Shown here piece by piece: positions 7,841 through 18,121 of a DNA stretch of 64,000 nt. Source of the stretch: Vibrio sp. 99-70-13A1. Its GTDB lineage: Bacteria > Pseudomonadota > Gammaproteobacteria > Enterobacterales > Vibrionaceae. The notes beneath the pieces are model-generated. The model saw nothing but the letters and a program-made list of their open reading frames with translations. It was not told the DNA's origin and made no database searches. The position numbers and the translations under genes are program-made. Numbering within the stretch: position 1 is the first letter of the stretch; each line of letters opens with the position of its first letter. The DNA lies in contig NZ_VTXD01000008.1 of NCBI RefSeq assembly GCF_013114625.1, positions 62,001 through 126,000 on the forward strand, written 5' to 3'.

Positions 7841-9130
7841 GTGACAAATATTATCGTAGTTGGTGGTGGTGCTGGTGGTTTAGAACTAGCAACAAAACTA
7901 GGTCGCACCTTAGGGCGTAAGAACCGCGCAAAAATCACTCTTGTTGATCGTAAAGCTAGCCACTTATGGAAGCCTTTATTGCATGAAGTTGCAACCGGCT
8001 CTCTTGATGAAGGGGTCGATGCTTTAAGTTATCGTGCTCATGCAAAAAACCATCAGTTTGATTTTCAAATGGGTAGCCTGAGCGATATCGACCGTGAACG
8101 TAAAGTTATTGTATTGAGCGAGCTAACAGATGACAACGGCGAGCTTTTAATGCCAGTACGCGAACTGGAATATGATATTTTGGTTATGGCGATTGGCTCT
8201 ACTTCGAACGATTTCAATACTCCAGGTGTTCGTGACAACTGTATTTTCCTAGACAGCCCAGAACAAGCTCACCGTTTCCGCACTGAAATGAATAATGAGT
8301 TCTTAAAGCTGCATGCGAAAAATGGTCAAGGTACCGTTGATATTGCCATTGTTGGTGCTGGTGCTACGGGTGTTGAACTTTCAGCTGAGCTTCATAATGC
8401 AGTGAAAGAATTGCGTACTTACGGTTTTGGTGACCTAGATTCTAGCAAACTGAACGTTAGCCTAGTTGAAGCCGGCGAGCGCATTCTTCCTGCTCTTCCT
8501 CCTCGTATCTCAAGTGCTGCTCATTCTGAGTTAACTAAGCTTGGGGTAAATGTTCGAACTACGACAATGGTTACACAAGCTGATAAAGATGGCCTGACGA
8601 CCAAAGAGGGTGAGAAAATCCCGGCACAAATCATGGTTTGGGCTGCTGGCATCAAAGCACCTGATTTCATTAAAGACATTGCTGGGCTAGAAACTAATCG
8701 CATCAATCAGTTGGTAGTTAAAGATACGCTGCAAACGACTCGTGATGACGACATTTTTGTTATCGGTGATTTAGCTCAATGTACACAAGCTGATGGAACA
8801 TTTGTTCCGCCACGAGCGCAAGCTGCGCACCAGATGGCAAGCTGTGCATTTAGTAACATCATTGCTAAGTTAAACGGGCGAGAGCCAAAAGCTTATGAAT
8901 ATAAAGATAAAGGTTCATTAGTATCTCTAAGCCGTTTCTCTACTGTAGGTAGCTTAATGGGCAACTTAACTAAAGGTTCGATGATGGTAGAAGGGCGTAT
9001 TGCTCGTATCGTATACATCTCGCTTTACAGAATGCACCAAATGGCTTTGCACGGTATTATTAAAACATCATTAATGATGCTAGTGGGTCGTATTAACCGT
9101 GTGTTACGACCAAACTTGAAGCTTCACTAA
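7841..9130 (+). CDS. ndh: Ndh, type II NADH:quinone oxidoreductase
   Basis: NDH-2 passes electrons from NADH to quinone at the inner-membrane surface without pumping protons. The 429-residue product starts at GTG, giving [21 protein letters not shown], which contains the FAD-binding GxGxxG. The NADH-binding motif is [19 protein letters not shown] near residue 168. The segments FVIGDLAQC and [12 protein letters not shown] near residue 310 are typical of the FAD/quinone side. A C-terminal amphipathic region ([18 protein letters not shown]) probably anchors it to the membrane. An AGAGG ribosome site lies about nine bases before the GTG. The upstream FNR box suggests anaerobic repression. Confidence 0.95.
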   Translation: MTNIIVVGGGAGGLELATKLGRTLGRKNRAKITLVDRKASHLWKPLLHEVATGSLDEGVDALSYRAHAKNHQFDFQMGSLSDIDRERKVIVLSELTDDNGELLMPVRELEYDILVMAIGSTSNDFNTPGVRDNCIFLDSPEQAHRFRTEMNNEFLKLHAKNGQGTVDIAIVGAGATGVELSAELHNAVKELRTYGFGDLDSSKLNVSLVEAGERILPALPPRISSAAHSELTKLGVNVRTTTMVTQADKDGLTTKEGEKIPAQIMVWAAGIKAPDFIKDIAGLETNRINQLVVKDTLQTTRDDDIFVIGDLAQCTQADGTFVPPRAQAAHQMASCAFSNIIAKLNGREPKAYEYKDKGSLVSLSRFSTVGSLMGNLTKGSMMVEGRIARIVYISLYRMHQMALHGIIKTSLMMLVGRINRVLRPNLKLH

Positions 9131-9184
9131 TAAACCTTGCTGGACAATTTTTTTCTATATCTTTAGTCAATTGTTTCAGGCAAT

Positions 9185-9212
9185 AAAAAGAGCTCTTAGG
9201 AGCTCTTTTTTT
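9185..9212. terminator. Bidirectional terminator between ndh and the acetyltransferase gene
   Basis: Perfect AAAAGAGCTC/GAGCTCTTTT arms around TTAG, with a T run on the plus strand and a shorter one on the minus strand. Confidence 0.88.
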
Positions 9213-9228
9213 GTCTAATCATCTAGCC

Positions 9229-9765
9229 TTAGGGGATGATAGAAAACACAACCCCATCTTTTGGCTTACCATTAAACACAAATCGATTTCTGGCGATGGC
9301 TTCTTTTTCTGCGCCACAGCGTTCAATCAATCTTTGGCTAGGTAAGTTATCAGGGTCACAAACAATCTCTAGGCGAGTGAGCTTTAGCTGCTCGAAGCAA
9401 AAGTTAATAAGCGCTTTAAGAGCCTCTGTTGCTACTCCTTTGTTTTGGTATTTGTCACCAATCCAATAACCGAGACTTGCCATATTGAAGGTATGGTAAA
9501 GCTCATTAATTGCTACCATTCCTACTAAGTCCCCACTGAGATTATCGAAAATACCAAAGCCAAAAGCGTCAGCTTTAACCCAGTTTAATCGTGTTGCTAG
9601 AATGAACTTTTCAGCTTCTGTTTCGCTGTAGTCAGGAGTACACCAATCAATCCATTCAAATAAGCTACTAGACTGGCGAATGAGTTGAGAGAACTCACGA
9701 GCATCGGATGCTTCTATTATTTTTAGGGTGATGTGGTTTGAAGATATTCGATAATCTGGGCTCAT
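9229..9765 (-). CDS. GNAT-family N-acetyltransferase, RimJ/RimL type
   Basis: The 178-residue protein has the RimL-type GNAT layout: LFEWIDWCTPDYSETEAEKFI near residue 35, FGFGIFDNLSGDLVGMVAINE as the central strands, and the acetyl-CoA loop DKYQNKGVATEALKALINF near residue 105. The final part, VCDPDNLPSQRLIERCGA, is typical of the family. RimL acetylates the N-terminus of ribosomal protein L12, and relatives modify other amines, so the substrate here is inferred only at family level. It is convergent with ndh and lies downstream of csiV on the same strand. Confidence 0.8.
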   Translation of the reverse strand: MSPDYRISSNHITLKIIEASDAREFSQLIRQSSSLFEWIDWCTPDYSETEAEKFILATRLNWVKADAFGFGIFDNLSGDLVGMVAINELYHTFNMASLGYWIGDKYQNKGVATEALKALINFCFEQLKLTRLEIVCDPDNLPSQRLIERCGAEKEAIARNRFVFNGKPKDGVVFSIIP

Positions 9766-9780
9766 GCTCTTTACCTAATA

Positions 9781-9804
9781 ATACGCCCTCAGAAGAGGGC
9801 GTAT
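9781..9804 (-). terminator. Strong hairpin after csiV, weak T tail
   Basis: Perfect 10-bp arms ATACGCCCTC/GAGGGCGTAT surround AGAA, between the csiV stop and the start of the acetyltransferase gene. No clear T run follows on the minus strand, so it may attenuate transcription or stabilise an mRNA end. Confidence 0.5.
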
Positions 9805-9843
9805 AGTTGCAAATTAAACTGTTGGTTTCCCGATGAGTGAATT

Positions 9844-10611
9844 TTATTCCACTCGTCTTACTTGGATGATCATACCAAGAAGAGGATTATCTAAGTAATG
9901 AGTTTCTGTGCTGCGCATACGACGTTTTTGATCCATACGATAGCTCTTCAAAAACTCCTCAACTTCAACTGTAGGGGATATCTCTTTTAAATTTCCGACC
10001 TGAACTGTACTGTCAGCACCACTTAAAGGGGTTTCTAATTCAATGGTTTGGTCTTGTAGAGTAATTTCTCTTACACTCGGTGCTTTTAAGTCTAATGTTG
10101 TTTCTGCATACAGATAATGTTGTACATAGATCTGAAGCTTACCGTCTAATTCATATAAGGGTTTATCAATAGTTTCTTCTTTAAAAGAAGCATCATTGCT
10201 ACCAACAGATGATGCGGATTTTTCAGAGCCATCAGCATTAAATCGTGCTGAGTAATCTCTTCCGGCTTTTATTCTGAAGATGGGCGCAGACCCTTTACCT
10301 TCATCACCTTGTCGCCATGCTGTATGTAAAAGAACATTAAAGCCTGCATGCTTACGTAATGATTCTTTTTGTTTGTTTAAGTAGTATTCAGATTTAGGCA
10401 ACATCTGAACGTTCTTTTTTGCTCTGTATTGGGCATCCTGAAATGACCCCACTCGTGCCATTGAAATTTCAGGAAGCTTATTTGGCCATGATTCATTAAT
10501 CTTTTCGGCATCAACTGCACGTTTGAAAATGATCACTTCTATATCAAATTGTCTTTGTGCCAAACTTGGCAAAGAAACGAATAAGAGTAGTAGCGGGATC
10601 AGTCTTTTCAT
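9844..10611 (-). CDS. csiV: CsiV, periplasmic peptidoglycan-synthase regulator
   Basis: CsiV (cell shape integrity Vibrio) is a Vibrio periplasmic protein that binds peptidoglycan and activates the LpoA-PBP1a synthase. The product of about 255 residues begins MKRLIPLLLLFVSLPSLAQ, a clear signal peptide, then RQFDIEVIIFKRAVD...ESWP, characteristic of the CsiV family. The ATG at 10611 was preferred over one 24 bases upstream because GGAG lies five bases before it and the signal peptide starts there. It lies directly after mfd on the same strand. With LpoB, this window holds regulators of both class A PBP systems. Confidence 0.82.
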   Translation of the reverse strand: MKRLIPLLLLFVSLPSLAQRQFDIEVIIFKRAVDAEKINESWPNKLPEISMARVGSFQDAQYRAKKNVQMLPKSEYYLNKQKESLRKHAGFNVLLHTAWRQGDEGKGSAPIFRIKAGRDYSARFNADGSEKSASSVGSNDASFKEETIDKPLYELDGKLQIYVQHYLYAETTLDLKAPSVREITLQDQTIELETPLSGADSTVQVGNLKEISPTVEVEEFLKSYRMDQKRRMRSTETHYLDNPLLGMIIQVRRVE

Positions 10612-10675
10612 TTTTACTCCATCTTCCAACTGCACATTTCGTTGGATTCATATTGTTATACTGTGGCGAAATTGA

Positions 10676-13600
10676 TTAAGCCGAAGGCAATAGATTCTGA
10701 CGGAATTCGCCAAGTAAATCGCTTACAAACTGTATGCGCTTGCGTCTATCAACTAATGGTACCGTAAACTTAAACTTAGTTGGTCCTTCCATTGAAAACT
10801 TTTGAGGCTGAGATTGCAATAGTTTAACCAGATAGGTCGGGTTAATGTCAGCATCAGGATAGAACTCAATGAAGCCACCTTTATCATGCGCTTCAATTTT
10901 TTTCGTTTTGATTGCAGCAGCAGCCAGTTTTAATTCAGAAACAGAAAGTAGATTTTTTGTGGCATCTGGTAATGTACCAAATCGATCTATCAGCTCAACT
11001 TTTAGCTCGGCTAATTCGTCAGTATCATGAACACTGGCAATTCGTTTGTAGGTAGATAAACGGGTGTTGATGTCTGGAATATAGTCGTCAGGCAGAAGAG
11101 CGGGTAAGCGCATTTCAATTTCAGTTTGTTCGCGAAGAAGGTCATCCAAAGACGGCTCTTTCCCTTCTTTGAGTGCTTCAACCGCTTGCTCTAACATTTC
11201 CATATATAGGGTAAAACCGACAGACTGGATTTGACCGCTCTGCTCGTCACCCAATAGCTCACCAGCACCACGAATTTCTAAATCGTGTGTGGCAAGAGTA
11301 AAGCCTGCGCCTAAATCTTCTAGTGAGGCTATGGCATCAAGGCGTTTAACTGCATCTTTGGTCATGGCTTTAGGGTGTGGAGTGAGTAGGTAAGCGTATG
11401 CTTGATGGTGTGAACGACCTACACGACCACGTAGTTGGTGAAGCTGAGCTAGACCTAGGTTGTCCGCTCGATCCATTAGAATCGTGTTAGCCGTTGGAAC
11501 GTCAATACCTGTCTCAATGATCGTGGTACATACCAACACATTAAATCTCTGGTGGTAGAAGTCATTCATAATACGCTCTAGCTCACGCTCGCGCATTTGA
11601 CCATGGGCAACGGTAATTCTTGCTTCCGGGACCAGAGCTTGAAGCGATTCAGCGGTTTTCTCGATAGTGTCTACTTGGTTGTGCAAGAAATACACTTGAC
11701 CACCACGCATAATTTCACGCAATACGGCTTCACGTACAGTCGCGTCATCGCTCTGGCGAACAAACGTTTTAATGGCAAGTCGACGAGCTGGTGGAGTTGC
11801 AATGATCGACAGATCTCGCATGCCGCTCATTGCCATGTTGAGTGTTCTTGGAATTGGTGTTGCGGTCAGTGTGAGGATATCAACATCAGCACGCATTGCT
11901 TTGACTTTTTCTTTCTGACGAACACCAAACCTGTGCTCTTCATCAACCACAAGAAGTCCAAGATCTTTGAATTTAATATCACTTGAAAGTAATTTGTGCG
12001 TGCCGACGACAATATCAACTTTGCCTTCAGCGACATCTTGCATAATGACTTTTTGTTCTTTTGCCGATTTAAAGCGAGATAACACTTCAACTCGGATTGG
12101 GAGGTTCGCGAAACGGTCACGGAAATTTTCAAAATGCTGCTGAGCTAATAACGTGGTAGGGACAAGAATAGCAACTTGTTTACTGTTATCTGTACACACA
12201 AAAGCCGCTCGCATGGCAACTTCTGTTTTGCCGAAGCCTACATCACCACAAACAAGGCGATCCATTGCTTTAGCCTGACACATGTCCGACATGACAGCAT
12301 TGATTGCCATGGACTGGTCATCGGTTTCTTCAAATGGGAAACCCGCTTTAAACGTTGCGTATTGCCCTCTATCAAGTGCAAATTTGTAACCTGGTTTTAA
12401 CTCTCGTTTCGCATAGACATCAAGCAGCTCTGCTGCCACGTCTCTCACTTTTTCAGCGGCTCGCTTACGAGCTTTTTGCCAAGCTTCACCACCCAGTTTA
12501 TGTAGTGGGGCTGAATCTTCGGCTCCTCCAGAGTAACGGCCGATCAGGTTAAGTGAAGCAACCGGAACGTACAGCTTTGCATCGTTTTGATATTCAAGCG
12601 TCACGTATTCTGTGATTAAACCACCGGCTTCGAGTGTTTGAAGCCCAATATAGCGACCTATACCATGGTCAATATGCACGACTGGCTGACCTGGTTTAAG
12701 TTCTGCGAGGTGACGAATAACCGTATCACTATTGACACTTTTCTTATCTTTTTTACGTCGCTGAACGACTCTGTCGCCCAGTAAATCACTCTCACAAATA
12801 AAGGCTAAGTCTTGGTCTTTAAAGATGAAGCCGTGTTCCGCTGAACCTAAAACAAGCGAGAACTTATTTCCTGACTGAGTAGCATTTTGCAGGCTATCCA
12901 TTTCTGCAGGGCGAATCTTTATCCCTTGTAGCAGTTCACCTAGCGCCTCTCTTCTACCTTCTGATTCAACTGAAAATACGATACTTCCCTGAAAGGATTC
13001 AGTAAATTTTCTAAGGTTGGCTAATGGTTCTTTGTTTTTGTGCTGGACACTTAGATCAGGCAAGTTAGAAAGAGGTAAGTTCACTCTTCCTGCTTTTTCT
13101 TCAATGCTGTCTAGGTTCAGTAGAACTTGTGACTTTTGTTTGAAATGAGCGAATAATTCGTCTTTCTTCAGCCAAAGTTGCTCTGGGGATAAAAGAGGGC
13201 GCAAAGGATCAACTTTACGCTGCTCATACCTATGTTCTACATCCGATAAAAATGTGTCAACTGCTGTTTCAACGTCACCTAAGATAAGAAGTTGGGCTTC
13301 ATCGGCAACATAGTCAAAAAGAGTTTCGGTATGATCAAAGAAAAGAGGCTGCCAATATTCGATACCTGATGGCCAAGTTCCTTTGGAGACTTGCATGTAT
13401 ACCGATTCAGGCTCTCGTCTTGCTTCAAACTGTTGACGCCAGCGAATACGAAAATCTTCAATTGCGGTTTCAGAGGTTGGGAATTCGTGAGCGGGTAAGA
13501 GTCGTATTTCGGAAACGTCCTCTATAGAACGTTGATTTTCTGGGTCAAAAGTTCGAATGGTATCGACTTCGTCATCAAAAAAATCAATTCGGTATGGATC

Positions 13601-14137
13601 TCGGCTGCCCATAGGGAATAGATCGAGGATAGACCCGCGGTTTGCGTATTCACCAGGACCAAATACTTGATCAACATAGCGGTACCCTGACTTCTCTAGC
13701 TGTAACCTTAGTTTTTCGAGCGAGAACAAGTCACCTGTTTTCACCATTAAGGTGTGCTGCAATAAGTAGTCGCGTGGAGATTGGCGTTGTAAAAGCGTGC
13801 TTATTGGCACAATAGTGATACCGCTATTCAGAGTCGGTAATGCATAGAGGCGTGCAATACGGTCTGAAATAATTTCTTGATGCGGAGAAAAGCTATCATA
13901 TGGCAATGTTTCCCAATCAGGAAATAAGGCAACTTCTTGCTGTGTAAACTGCTCTATCTCATTTTGCAGCTTAAGCGCTATTTGAGGATCAGGAACGGCA
14001 AGCAGTGTATGGCTGTTGTGCTGCTCGGCAAGTTCAGCGATTGAAAGCGCAAGCGATGAACCAATTAAATTACCAATGTGTTTTTTGTCACCAGAACCTG
14101 TTGGTTTTGGCAAAGAGAAAATAGGTGTTGTTTTCAT
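10676..14137 (-). CDS. mfd: Mfd, transcription-repair coupling factor
   Basis: Mfd removes RNA polymerase stalled at DNA damage and recruits UvrA. The 1153-residue product has the full family layout: a UvrB-like N-terminus (PDWETLPYDSFSPHQEIISDRI), the RNA-polymerase-interaction region near residue 480-540 (HIDHGIGRYIGLQTLE...LYVPVASLNLI), a helicase motor with Walker A GDVGFGKTEVA near residue 630 and DEEH near residue 730, the TATPIPRTL motif, the RGRVGRS motif, and the C-terminal TRCF domain. The length is normal. It starts six bases after the stop of the PilZ-like gene, so the two are probably co-transcribed, followed by csiV. Confidence 0.97.
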   Translation of the reverse strand: MKTTPIFSLPKPTGSGDKKHIGNLIGSSLALSIAELAEQHNSHTLLAVPDPQIALKLQNEIEQFTQQEVALFPDWETLPYDSFSPHQEIISDRIARLYALPTLNSGITIVPISTLLQRQSPRDYLLQHTLMVKTGDLFSLEKLRLQLEKSGYRYVDQVFGPGEYANRGSILDLFPMGSRDPYRIDFFDDEVDTIRTFDPENQRSIEDVSEIRLLPAHEFPTSETAIEDFRIRWRQQFEARREPESVYMQVSKGTWPSGIEYWQPLFFDHTETLFDYVADEAQLLILGDVETAVDTFLSDVEHRYEQRKVDPLRPLLSPEQLWLKKDELFAHFKQKSQVLLNLDSIEEKAGRVNLPLSNLPDLSVQHKNKEPLANLRKFTESFQGSIVFSVESEGRREALGELLQGIKIRPAEMDSLQNATQSGNKFSLVLGSAEHGFIFKDQDLAFICESDLLGDRVVQRRKKDKKSVNSDTVIRHLAELKPGQPVVHIDHGIGRYIGLQTLEAGGLITEYVTLEYQNDAKLYVPVASLNLIGRYSGGAEDSAPLHKLGGEAWQKARKRAAEKVRDVAAELLDVYAKRELKPGYKFALDRGQYATFKAGFPFEETDDQSMAINAVMSDMCQAKAMDRLVCGDVGFGKTEVAMRAAFVCTDNSKQVAILVPTTLLAQQHFENFRDRFANLPIRVEVLSRFKSAKEQKVIMQDVAEGKVDIVVGTHKLLSSDIKFKDLGLLVVDEEHRFGVRQKEKVKAMRADVDILTLTATPIPRTLNMAMSGMRDLSIIATPPARRLAIKTFVRQSDDATVREAVLREIMRGGQVYFLHNQVDTIEKTAESLQALVPEARITVAHGQMRERELERIMNDFYHQRFNVLVCTTIIETGIDVPTANTILMDRADNLGLAQLHQLRGRVGRSHHQAYAYLLTPHPKAMTKDAVKRLDAIASLEDLGAGFTLATHDLEIRGAGELLGDEQSGQIQSVGFTLYMEMLEQAVEALKEGKEPSLDDLLREQTEIEMRLPALLPDDYIPDINTRLSTYKRIASVHDTDELAELKVELIDRFGTLPDATKNLLSVSELKLAAAAIKTKKIEAHDKGGFIEFYPDADINPTYLVKLLQSQPQKFSMEGPTKFKFTVPLVDRRKRIQFVSDLLGEFRQNLLPSA

Positions 14138-14143
14138 GTGTGA

Positions 14144-14713
14144 TTACTTGTTATCTCGGTCTAGAGAGCGCTGGCGTAAAAGTTTTTGCTGCTGGTGCAA
14201 TGCGGCTTTAATAAGCAGGTCTTGGTCGGTATCTCGAAGAAGCTCGTACTTGAAATTGATTTCAAAACCTGAGTCTTTTTCTTGGCTCGCTAGAACTTGT
14301 GCGTAGCAATAGATAGCCGCTGCTGGATATTCCAAAAACAGTTTAGCTTTCACTATTTCTCCAGCTTGTAGTGGTTGGGCTGAGTAACAAGAGAACAAAC
14401 TCGCCCCAAAAGTATAAGTATGTGTTCGAAATTGCTCGTCATCTTGCTGAGCAAGCATAAAACTGAGTAAAAGGTTTAATTTTGAATTTTGAGTATCAAG
14501 TAAGCTGATGACATTTTTGAGATCACTGTTCTTGAGTTCAATTCGAGCATTATCAGCAAGCAGGTCAAGCTGGCTAAATTCACTCGCGACTACAAAAGGA
14601 GCGGGAATTTCTGCTTCGAATTGTATTTGAGAGGGTAAAACGAACTCGCTTCCCATAGGCTCTATATTAGCGGTAAGACTATGGTGAACGGTGAAATACT
14701 CTTGTTCTGTCAT
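14144..14713 (-). CDS. plzB: PilZ-domain-like protein (PlzB type)
   Basis: The 189-residue cytoplasmic protein is encoded immediately upstream of mfd, the position of the PilZ-family gene plzB in Vibrio cholerae. It has no signal peptide. The second half (TFGASLFSCYS...GEIVKAKLFLEYPAAAIYCYAQVL) has the beta-barrel pattern of a PilZ domain. The usual cyclic-di-GMP contacts RxxxR and DxSxxG are not visible, so it may be an atypical member that does not bind the nucleotide. The C-terminus is a charged helix. Identity rests on position and weak fold resemblance. A GGAA ribosome site precedes the ATG. Confidence 0.6.
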   Translation of the reverse strand: MTEQEYFTVHHSLTANIEPMGSEFVLPSQIQFEAEIPAPFVVASEFSQLDLLADNARIELKNSDLKNVISLLDTQNSKLNLLLSFMLAQQDDEQFRTHTYTFGASLFSCYSAQPLQAGEIVKAKLFLEYPAAAIYCYAQVLASQEKDSGFEINFKYELLRDTDQDLLIKAALHQQQKLLRQRSLDRDNK

Positions 14714-14866
14714 GTGCGTGTTCCTTGAATAGTTATATTGATTATCGTCATGTAGGCGGAGTAATCAAGGCTCGCGGTTGGAAAGTAAGAAATAGTTAGT
14801 TGATTCTTACTTTATCGCTAAGTAATTGACTTATTTAACTCAATAATTTCATTTACCCCCTACACA

Positions 14867-14886
14867 GTAACGGCAATTCCCGTTAC
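14867..14886. promoter_or_regulatory. Inverted repeat just upstream of lolC
   Basis: GTAACGG and CCGTTAC arms with a six-base spacer end 33 bases before the lolC start. It could be an operator or a leader hairpin; no family match is claimed. Confidence 0.4.
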
Positions 14887-14919
14887 ATTAACTCGCATCT
14901 CTTTTCGATGGTTCAAAGT

Positions 14920-16128
14920 ATGTTTCATCCTATTTCTATATACATAGGTCTGCGTTATTTAAAAGGTCGTTCAGGTGATCGCTTTAGCCGTTTTGTGTCT
15001 TATATTTCGACAGCCGGAATCACAATTGGCGTGTTGTCTTTAGTTACAGTTTTATCTGTAATGAATGGATTCGAAGCGCAGTTAAAAGAACGAATTTTGG
15101 GTGTGTTACCACAAGCAGTAATCTATGAAGATGGTGGAAAAACGGTTCACCAAGAACAGGCTCCGGGGTTTATCCGTGATATGTCTCTAGATGGTCGCGT
15201 AGAGCCGATAGTTCGAAGTGAAGCGGTTATTCAAAGTTCAGCGCAACTTTCGGCAGGCTTGTTAATTGGTGTGGAGCCTACAGATAATGACCCACTACAA
15301 AACCACTTAATTGCTGGTCGTCTTTCATCATTAAAGCAAGGTCAATATCACGTCTTTTTAGGGCACACACTAGCCAGAAATTTGAAGGTTTCTATTGGTG
15401 ATAAAGTGCGGCTTATGGTGACAAGTGCCAGCCAATACACCCCTTTAGGTCGTATTCCTAGCCAGCGTAATTTTACTGTTGCCGGTATTTTCAATACAGG
15501 CTCAGATATTGATGGGCAACTTATGGTTACTCATCTTGAAGACTCAGCTCGCTTAATGCGCTTTAAAACAGGCACTATCTCGGGGTGGCGCTTATTTTTT
15601 GATGACCCATTTGTTGTGAGCAGCTTATCGAACCAAGAATTGCCCGATGACTGGTTATGGAGTGATTGGCGCGAGCAAAGAGGTGAACTTTTCCAAGCGG
15701 TTCGTATGGAAAAGAATATGATGGGTTTGATGCTTGGTCTGATTATTGGTGTAGCGGCTTTTAATATTATATCTGCATTAATCATGGTGGTTATGGAGAA
15801 GCAGTCAGAGGTCGCAATTTTAAAAACCCAAGGAATGAGTAACTGGCAGGTCATGAGTGTCTTCATGGTTCAAGGCGCTAGCAGTGGGGTAGTTGGAGCC
15901 GTCTCTGGTGGAATACTAGGTGTCGTTCTTGCCACAAACTTAAATAGCGTTCTTGGGGCGATGGGCGTGGCTTTGTTTTCATTCGGTGGTCAATTACCTA
16001 TTCTAGTTGACCCCATTCAAATTTGTATTGTTGTTATTTTGGCTATTGCACTGAGCCTGATCGCTACGATTTTTCCTTCTTATCGTGCATCTTCAGTGAA
16101 ACCAGCAGAGGCCCTTCGTTATGAGTAA
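14920..16128 (+). CDS. lolC: LolC, lipoprotein-releasing ABC transporter permease
   Basis: LolC and LolE form the inner-membrane part of the LolCDE machine that extracts outer-membrane lipoproteins and hands them to LolA. The product of about 402 residues ([34 protein letters not shown]) has one N-terminal membrane helix, a large periplasmic domain, and three C-terminal helices with the FtsX-type pattern [20 protein letters not shown]. An ATG four codons upstream (14908) is equally open. Neither start has a clear ribosome site, and MFHP was chosen because it resembles the family start. It overlaps lolD by eight bases. Confidence 0.93.
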   Translation: MFHPISIYIGLRYLKGRSGDRFSRFVSYISTAGITIGVLSLVTVLSVMNGFEAQLKERILGVLPQAVIYEDGGKTVHQEQAPGFIRDMSLDGRVEPIVRSEAVIQSSAQLSAGLLIGVEPTDNDPLQNHLIAGRLSSLKQGQYHVFLGHTLARNLKVSIGDKVRLMVTSASQYTPLGRIPSQRNFTVAGIFNTGSDIDGQLMVTHLEDSARLMRFKTGTISGWRLFFDDPFVVSSLSNQELPDDWLWSDWREQRGELFQAVRMEKNMMGLMLGLIIGVAAFNIISALIMVVMEKQSEVAILKTQGMSNWQVMSVFMVQGASSGVVGAVSGGILGVVLATNLNSVLGAMGVALFSFGGQLPILVDPIQICIVVILAIALSLIATIFPSYRASSVKPAEALRYE

Positions 16129-16813
16129 TTTTTTGCAATGTCACGATATCCGTAAAACATACCGTGAAGGCTCACTCGACACGGAAGTGTTAAAAGGTGT
16201 GAGTTTCTCTATTGAGCAAGGTGAGCTGGTTTCTATCATTGGTACATCTGGTTCTGGTAAAAGTACGCTGTTACATATTTTAGGCGCGTTAGATGACGCC
16301 ACTGCGGGAAGTGTCAGCTTCTTAGATCAAGACCTCGCTTCTTTAAGCTCAAACAAACAGGCTAAATTGCGAAATAAGCACCTGGGTTTTGTGTATCAAT
16401 TCCACCATTTATTAGCGGACTTCTCTGCACTAGAAAATGTTGCAATGCCATTGCTTATTGGTGGAGATAAACCACAAGTTGCGAAAGAAGCTGCCCGAAA
16501 GTTATTGGATAAAGTTGGATTGTCACACCGAGTTGATCACCGTCCATCTGAGTTATCTGGTGGTGAAAGGCAGCGTGTCGCTATTGCAAGAGCTTTGGTC
16601 AATAAACCAGCTTTGGTTCTAGCGGATGAACCGACGGGTAACCTCGACCACAGTACCGCACTTTCTATTTACGATTTGATGAGAGAGCTTAATCGCGAAT
16701 CTGGTACCGCGTTTTTAGTTGTGACCCATGATGGTGAGTTGGCTTCTAAAATGGATCGCCAATTACACATGCAAGACGGTTTGCTTGTGAATGTAAACAA
16801 AGAGGTGAGTTAA
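16121..16813 (+). CDS. lolD: LolD, ATPase of the lipoprotein-releasing complex
   Basis: LolD powers LolCDE. The 230-residue product has Walker [10 protein letters not shown] (about residue 41), Q-loop [16 protein letters not shown], signature [15 protein letters not shown] (about 145), Walker [13 protein letters not shown] and switch histidine VVTHDGE. The length is normal for the family. The ATG overlaps the end of lolC and the stop touches the lolE start, so lolCDE is one tightly coupled operon. The substrates should include the lipoproteins encoded nearby (COG3014 protein, YcfL, LpoB and the metalloprotease). Confidence 0.97.
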   Translation: MSNFLQCHDIRKTYREGSLDTEVLKGVSFSIEQGELVSIIGTSGSGKSTLLHILGALDDATAGSVSFLDQDLASLSSNKQAKLRNKHLGFVYQFHHLLADFSALENVAMPLLIGGDKPQVAKEAARKLLDKVGLSHRVDHRPSELSGGERQRVAIARALVNKPALVLADEPTGNLDHSTALSIYDLMRELNRESGTAFLVVTHDGELASKMDRQLHMQDGLLVNVNKEVS

Positions 16814-18058
16814 GTGTTTTCATCATTATCTCTTTTAATTGGGAGTCGGTTTAGTCGGGCCAAACAGCGCGATAAAATGGTGTCATTCATTTCTTTGTCC
16901 TCGACGATCGGGATAGCTGTGGGTGTTGCGGTGATCATTATTGGTTTGTCTGCAATGAATGGTTTCGAAAGAGAGCTGGAATCGCGAGTGTTATCAGTTA
17001 TTCCACATGGAGAATTTGAGGGGGTGAATGCTCCCATTACCCGTTGGCAGGAAGTGATTGATAAAGCAGAGCAACATGAAAAGGTTATTGCAGCTGCCCC
17101 ATATGTTCGAATTACTGCATTAGCTGAAAAAGGAACAGAACTAAAAGCGATTGAAGTTCGTGGGATCGATCCTGAACAAGAAAGCAAAGTGTCTAGCTTA
17201 CCTCGTTTTATTGACCAAGATTCATGGAGCAACTTTGCTCCTAATCAGCAGCAAATTATTTTGGGGTCTGGTGTAGCAAAAACACTAGATGTGGGAGTTG
17301 GGGAATATTTAACGCTTATGATCCCTTCCGTTACCAATTCAACTAAAGTTCAGGCTCCTAAGCGTGTAAGAGTTAAAGTGGTGGGGCTACTTTCGTTAAG
17401 TGGACAGATTGATCATAGCCTTGCATTAGTACCAATAGAAGATGCCAAGAAATACGCTAATATAGGTAAAGGAGTAACTGGTGTTTCTTTAAAGGTTACT
17501 GAGGTTCTTGATGCTGCTGCAATTGTTCGCGAGCTAGGTAATACGCTGGATGTCTATGTGTATATCAGAAGTTGGCAACAAAAGTTTGGCTTTTTATACC
17601 GCGATATCCAACTGGTAAGAACCATCATGTATTTAGTCATGGTACTTGTTATTGGTGTTGCCTGTTTCAACATTGTTTCTACGCTGATGATGGCCGTAAA
17701 AGACCGCGCAGCAGAAATTGCTATCTTAAGAACAATGGGTGCAACAGATAGCTTAGTAAAACGTATTTTTGTTTGGCAAGGTGTGTTTTCTGGTGTACTA
17801 GGCAGTTTAGTCGGAAGTGCTATTGGTGTATTAGTTGCTCTCAACCTAACTAGAATCATTAAACTTATTGAATCAATTGTCGGTCACCAGTTCTTATCTG
17901 GGGATATCTATTTTGTCGACTTCTTACCTTCACAGCTTAACTTGACAGATGTGGTGACAGTTTCAGGCACTGCGATTGTTTTAAGCCTGCTTGCAACTTG
18001 GTACCCATCCTCAAGAGCAGCGAAGCTTAATCCGGCGTCAGTGTTAAGTTCGAAATAA
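16814..18058 (+). CDS. lolE: LolE, lipoprotein-releasing ABC transporter permease
   Basis: LolE is the second permease of LolCDE. The 414-residue product starts at a GTG that directly follows the lolD stop, with AGAGGTGAG as ribosome site. The N-terminal SLLIGSRFSRAKQRDKMVSFISLSSTIGIAVGV resembles LolC, and the C-terminus has the same three-helix FtsX-like block (VMVLVIGVACFNIVSTLMM). A second paralogous permease with its own start shows that this is the LolC+LolE type rather than the single LolF type found in some proteobacteria. Confidence 0.95.
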   Translation: MFSSLSLLIGSRFSRAKQRDKMVSFISLSSTIGIAVGVAVIIIGLSAMNGFERELESRVLSVIPHGEFEGVNAPITRWQEVIDKAEQHEKVIAAAPYVRITALAEKGTELKAIEVRGIDPEQESKVSSLPRFIDQDSWSNFAPNQQQIILGSGVAKTLDVGVGEYLTLMIPSVTNSTKVQAPKRVRVKVVGLLSLSGQIDHSLALVPIEDAKKYANIGKGVTGVSLKVTEVLDAAAIVRELGNTLDVYVYIRSWQQKFGFLYRDIQLVRTIMYLVMVLVIGVACFNIVSTLMMAVKDRAAEIAILRTMGATDSLVKRIFVWQGVFSGVLGSLVGSAIGVLVALNLTRIIKLIESIVGHQFLSGDIYFVDFLPSQLNLTDVVTVSGTAIVLSLLATWYPSSRAAKLNPASVLSSK

Positions 18059-18092
18059 ATGCTGCTTCTAAACGGATTAAAGATTCACAAAT

Positions 18093-18121
18093 AAAAAGGA
18101 CCGCATGCGGTCCTTTTTATT
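18093..18121. terminator. Bidirectional terminator after lolE
   Basis: A perfect 26-bp palindrome (18093-18118) with A-run and T-run flanks serves lolE and the convergent DUF2062 gene. Confidence 0.92.

Noticed and set aside
11597..11986. Open frame of 129 codons opposite mfd
   Set aside because: It lies wholly antisense to the conserved helicase core, lacks a ribosome site and has no family features.
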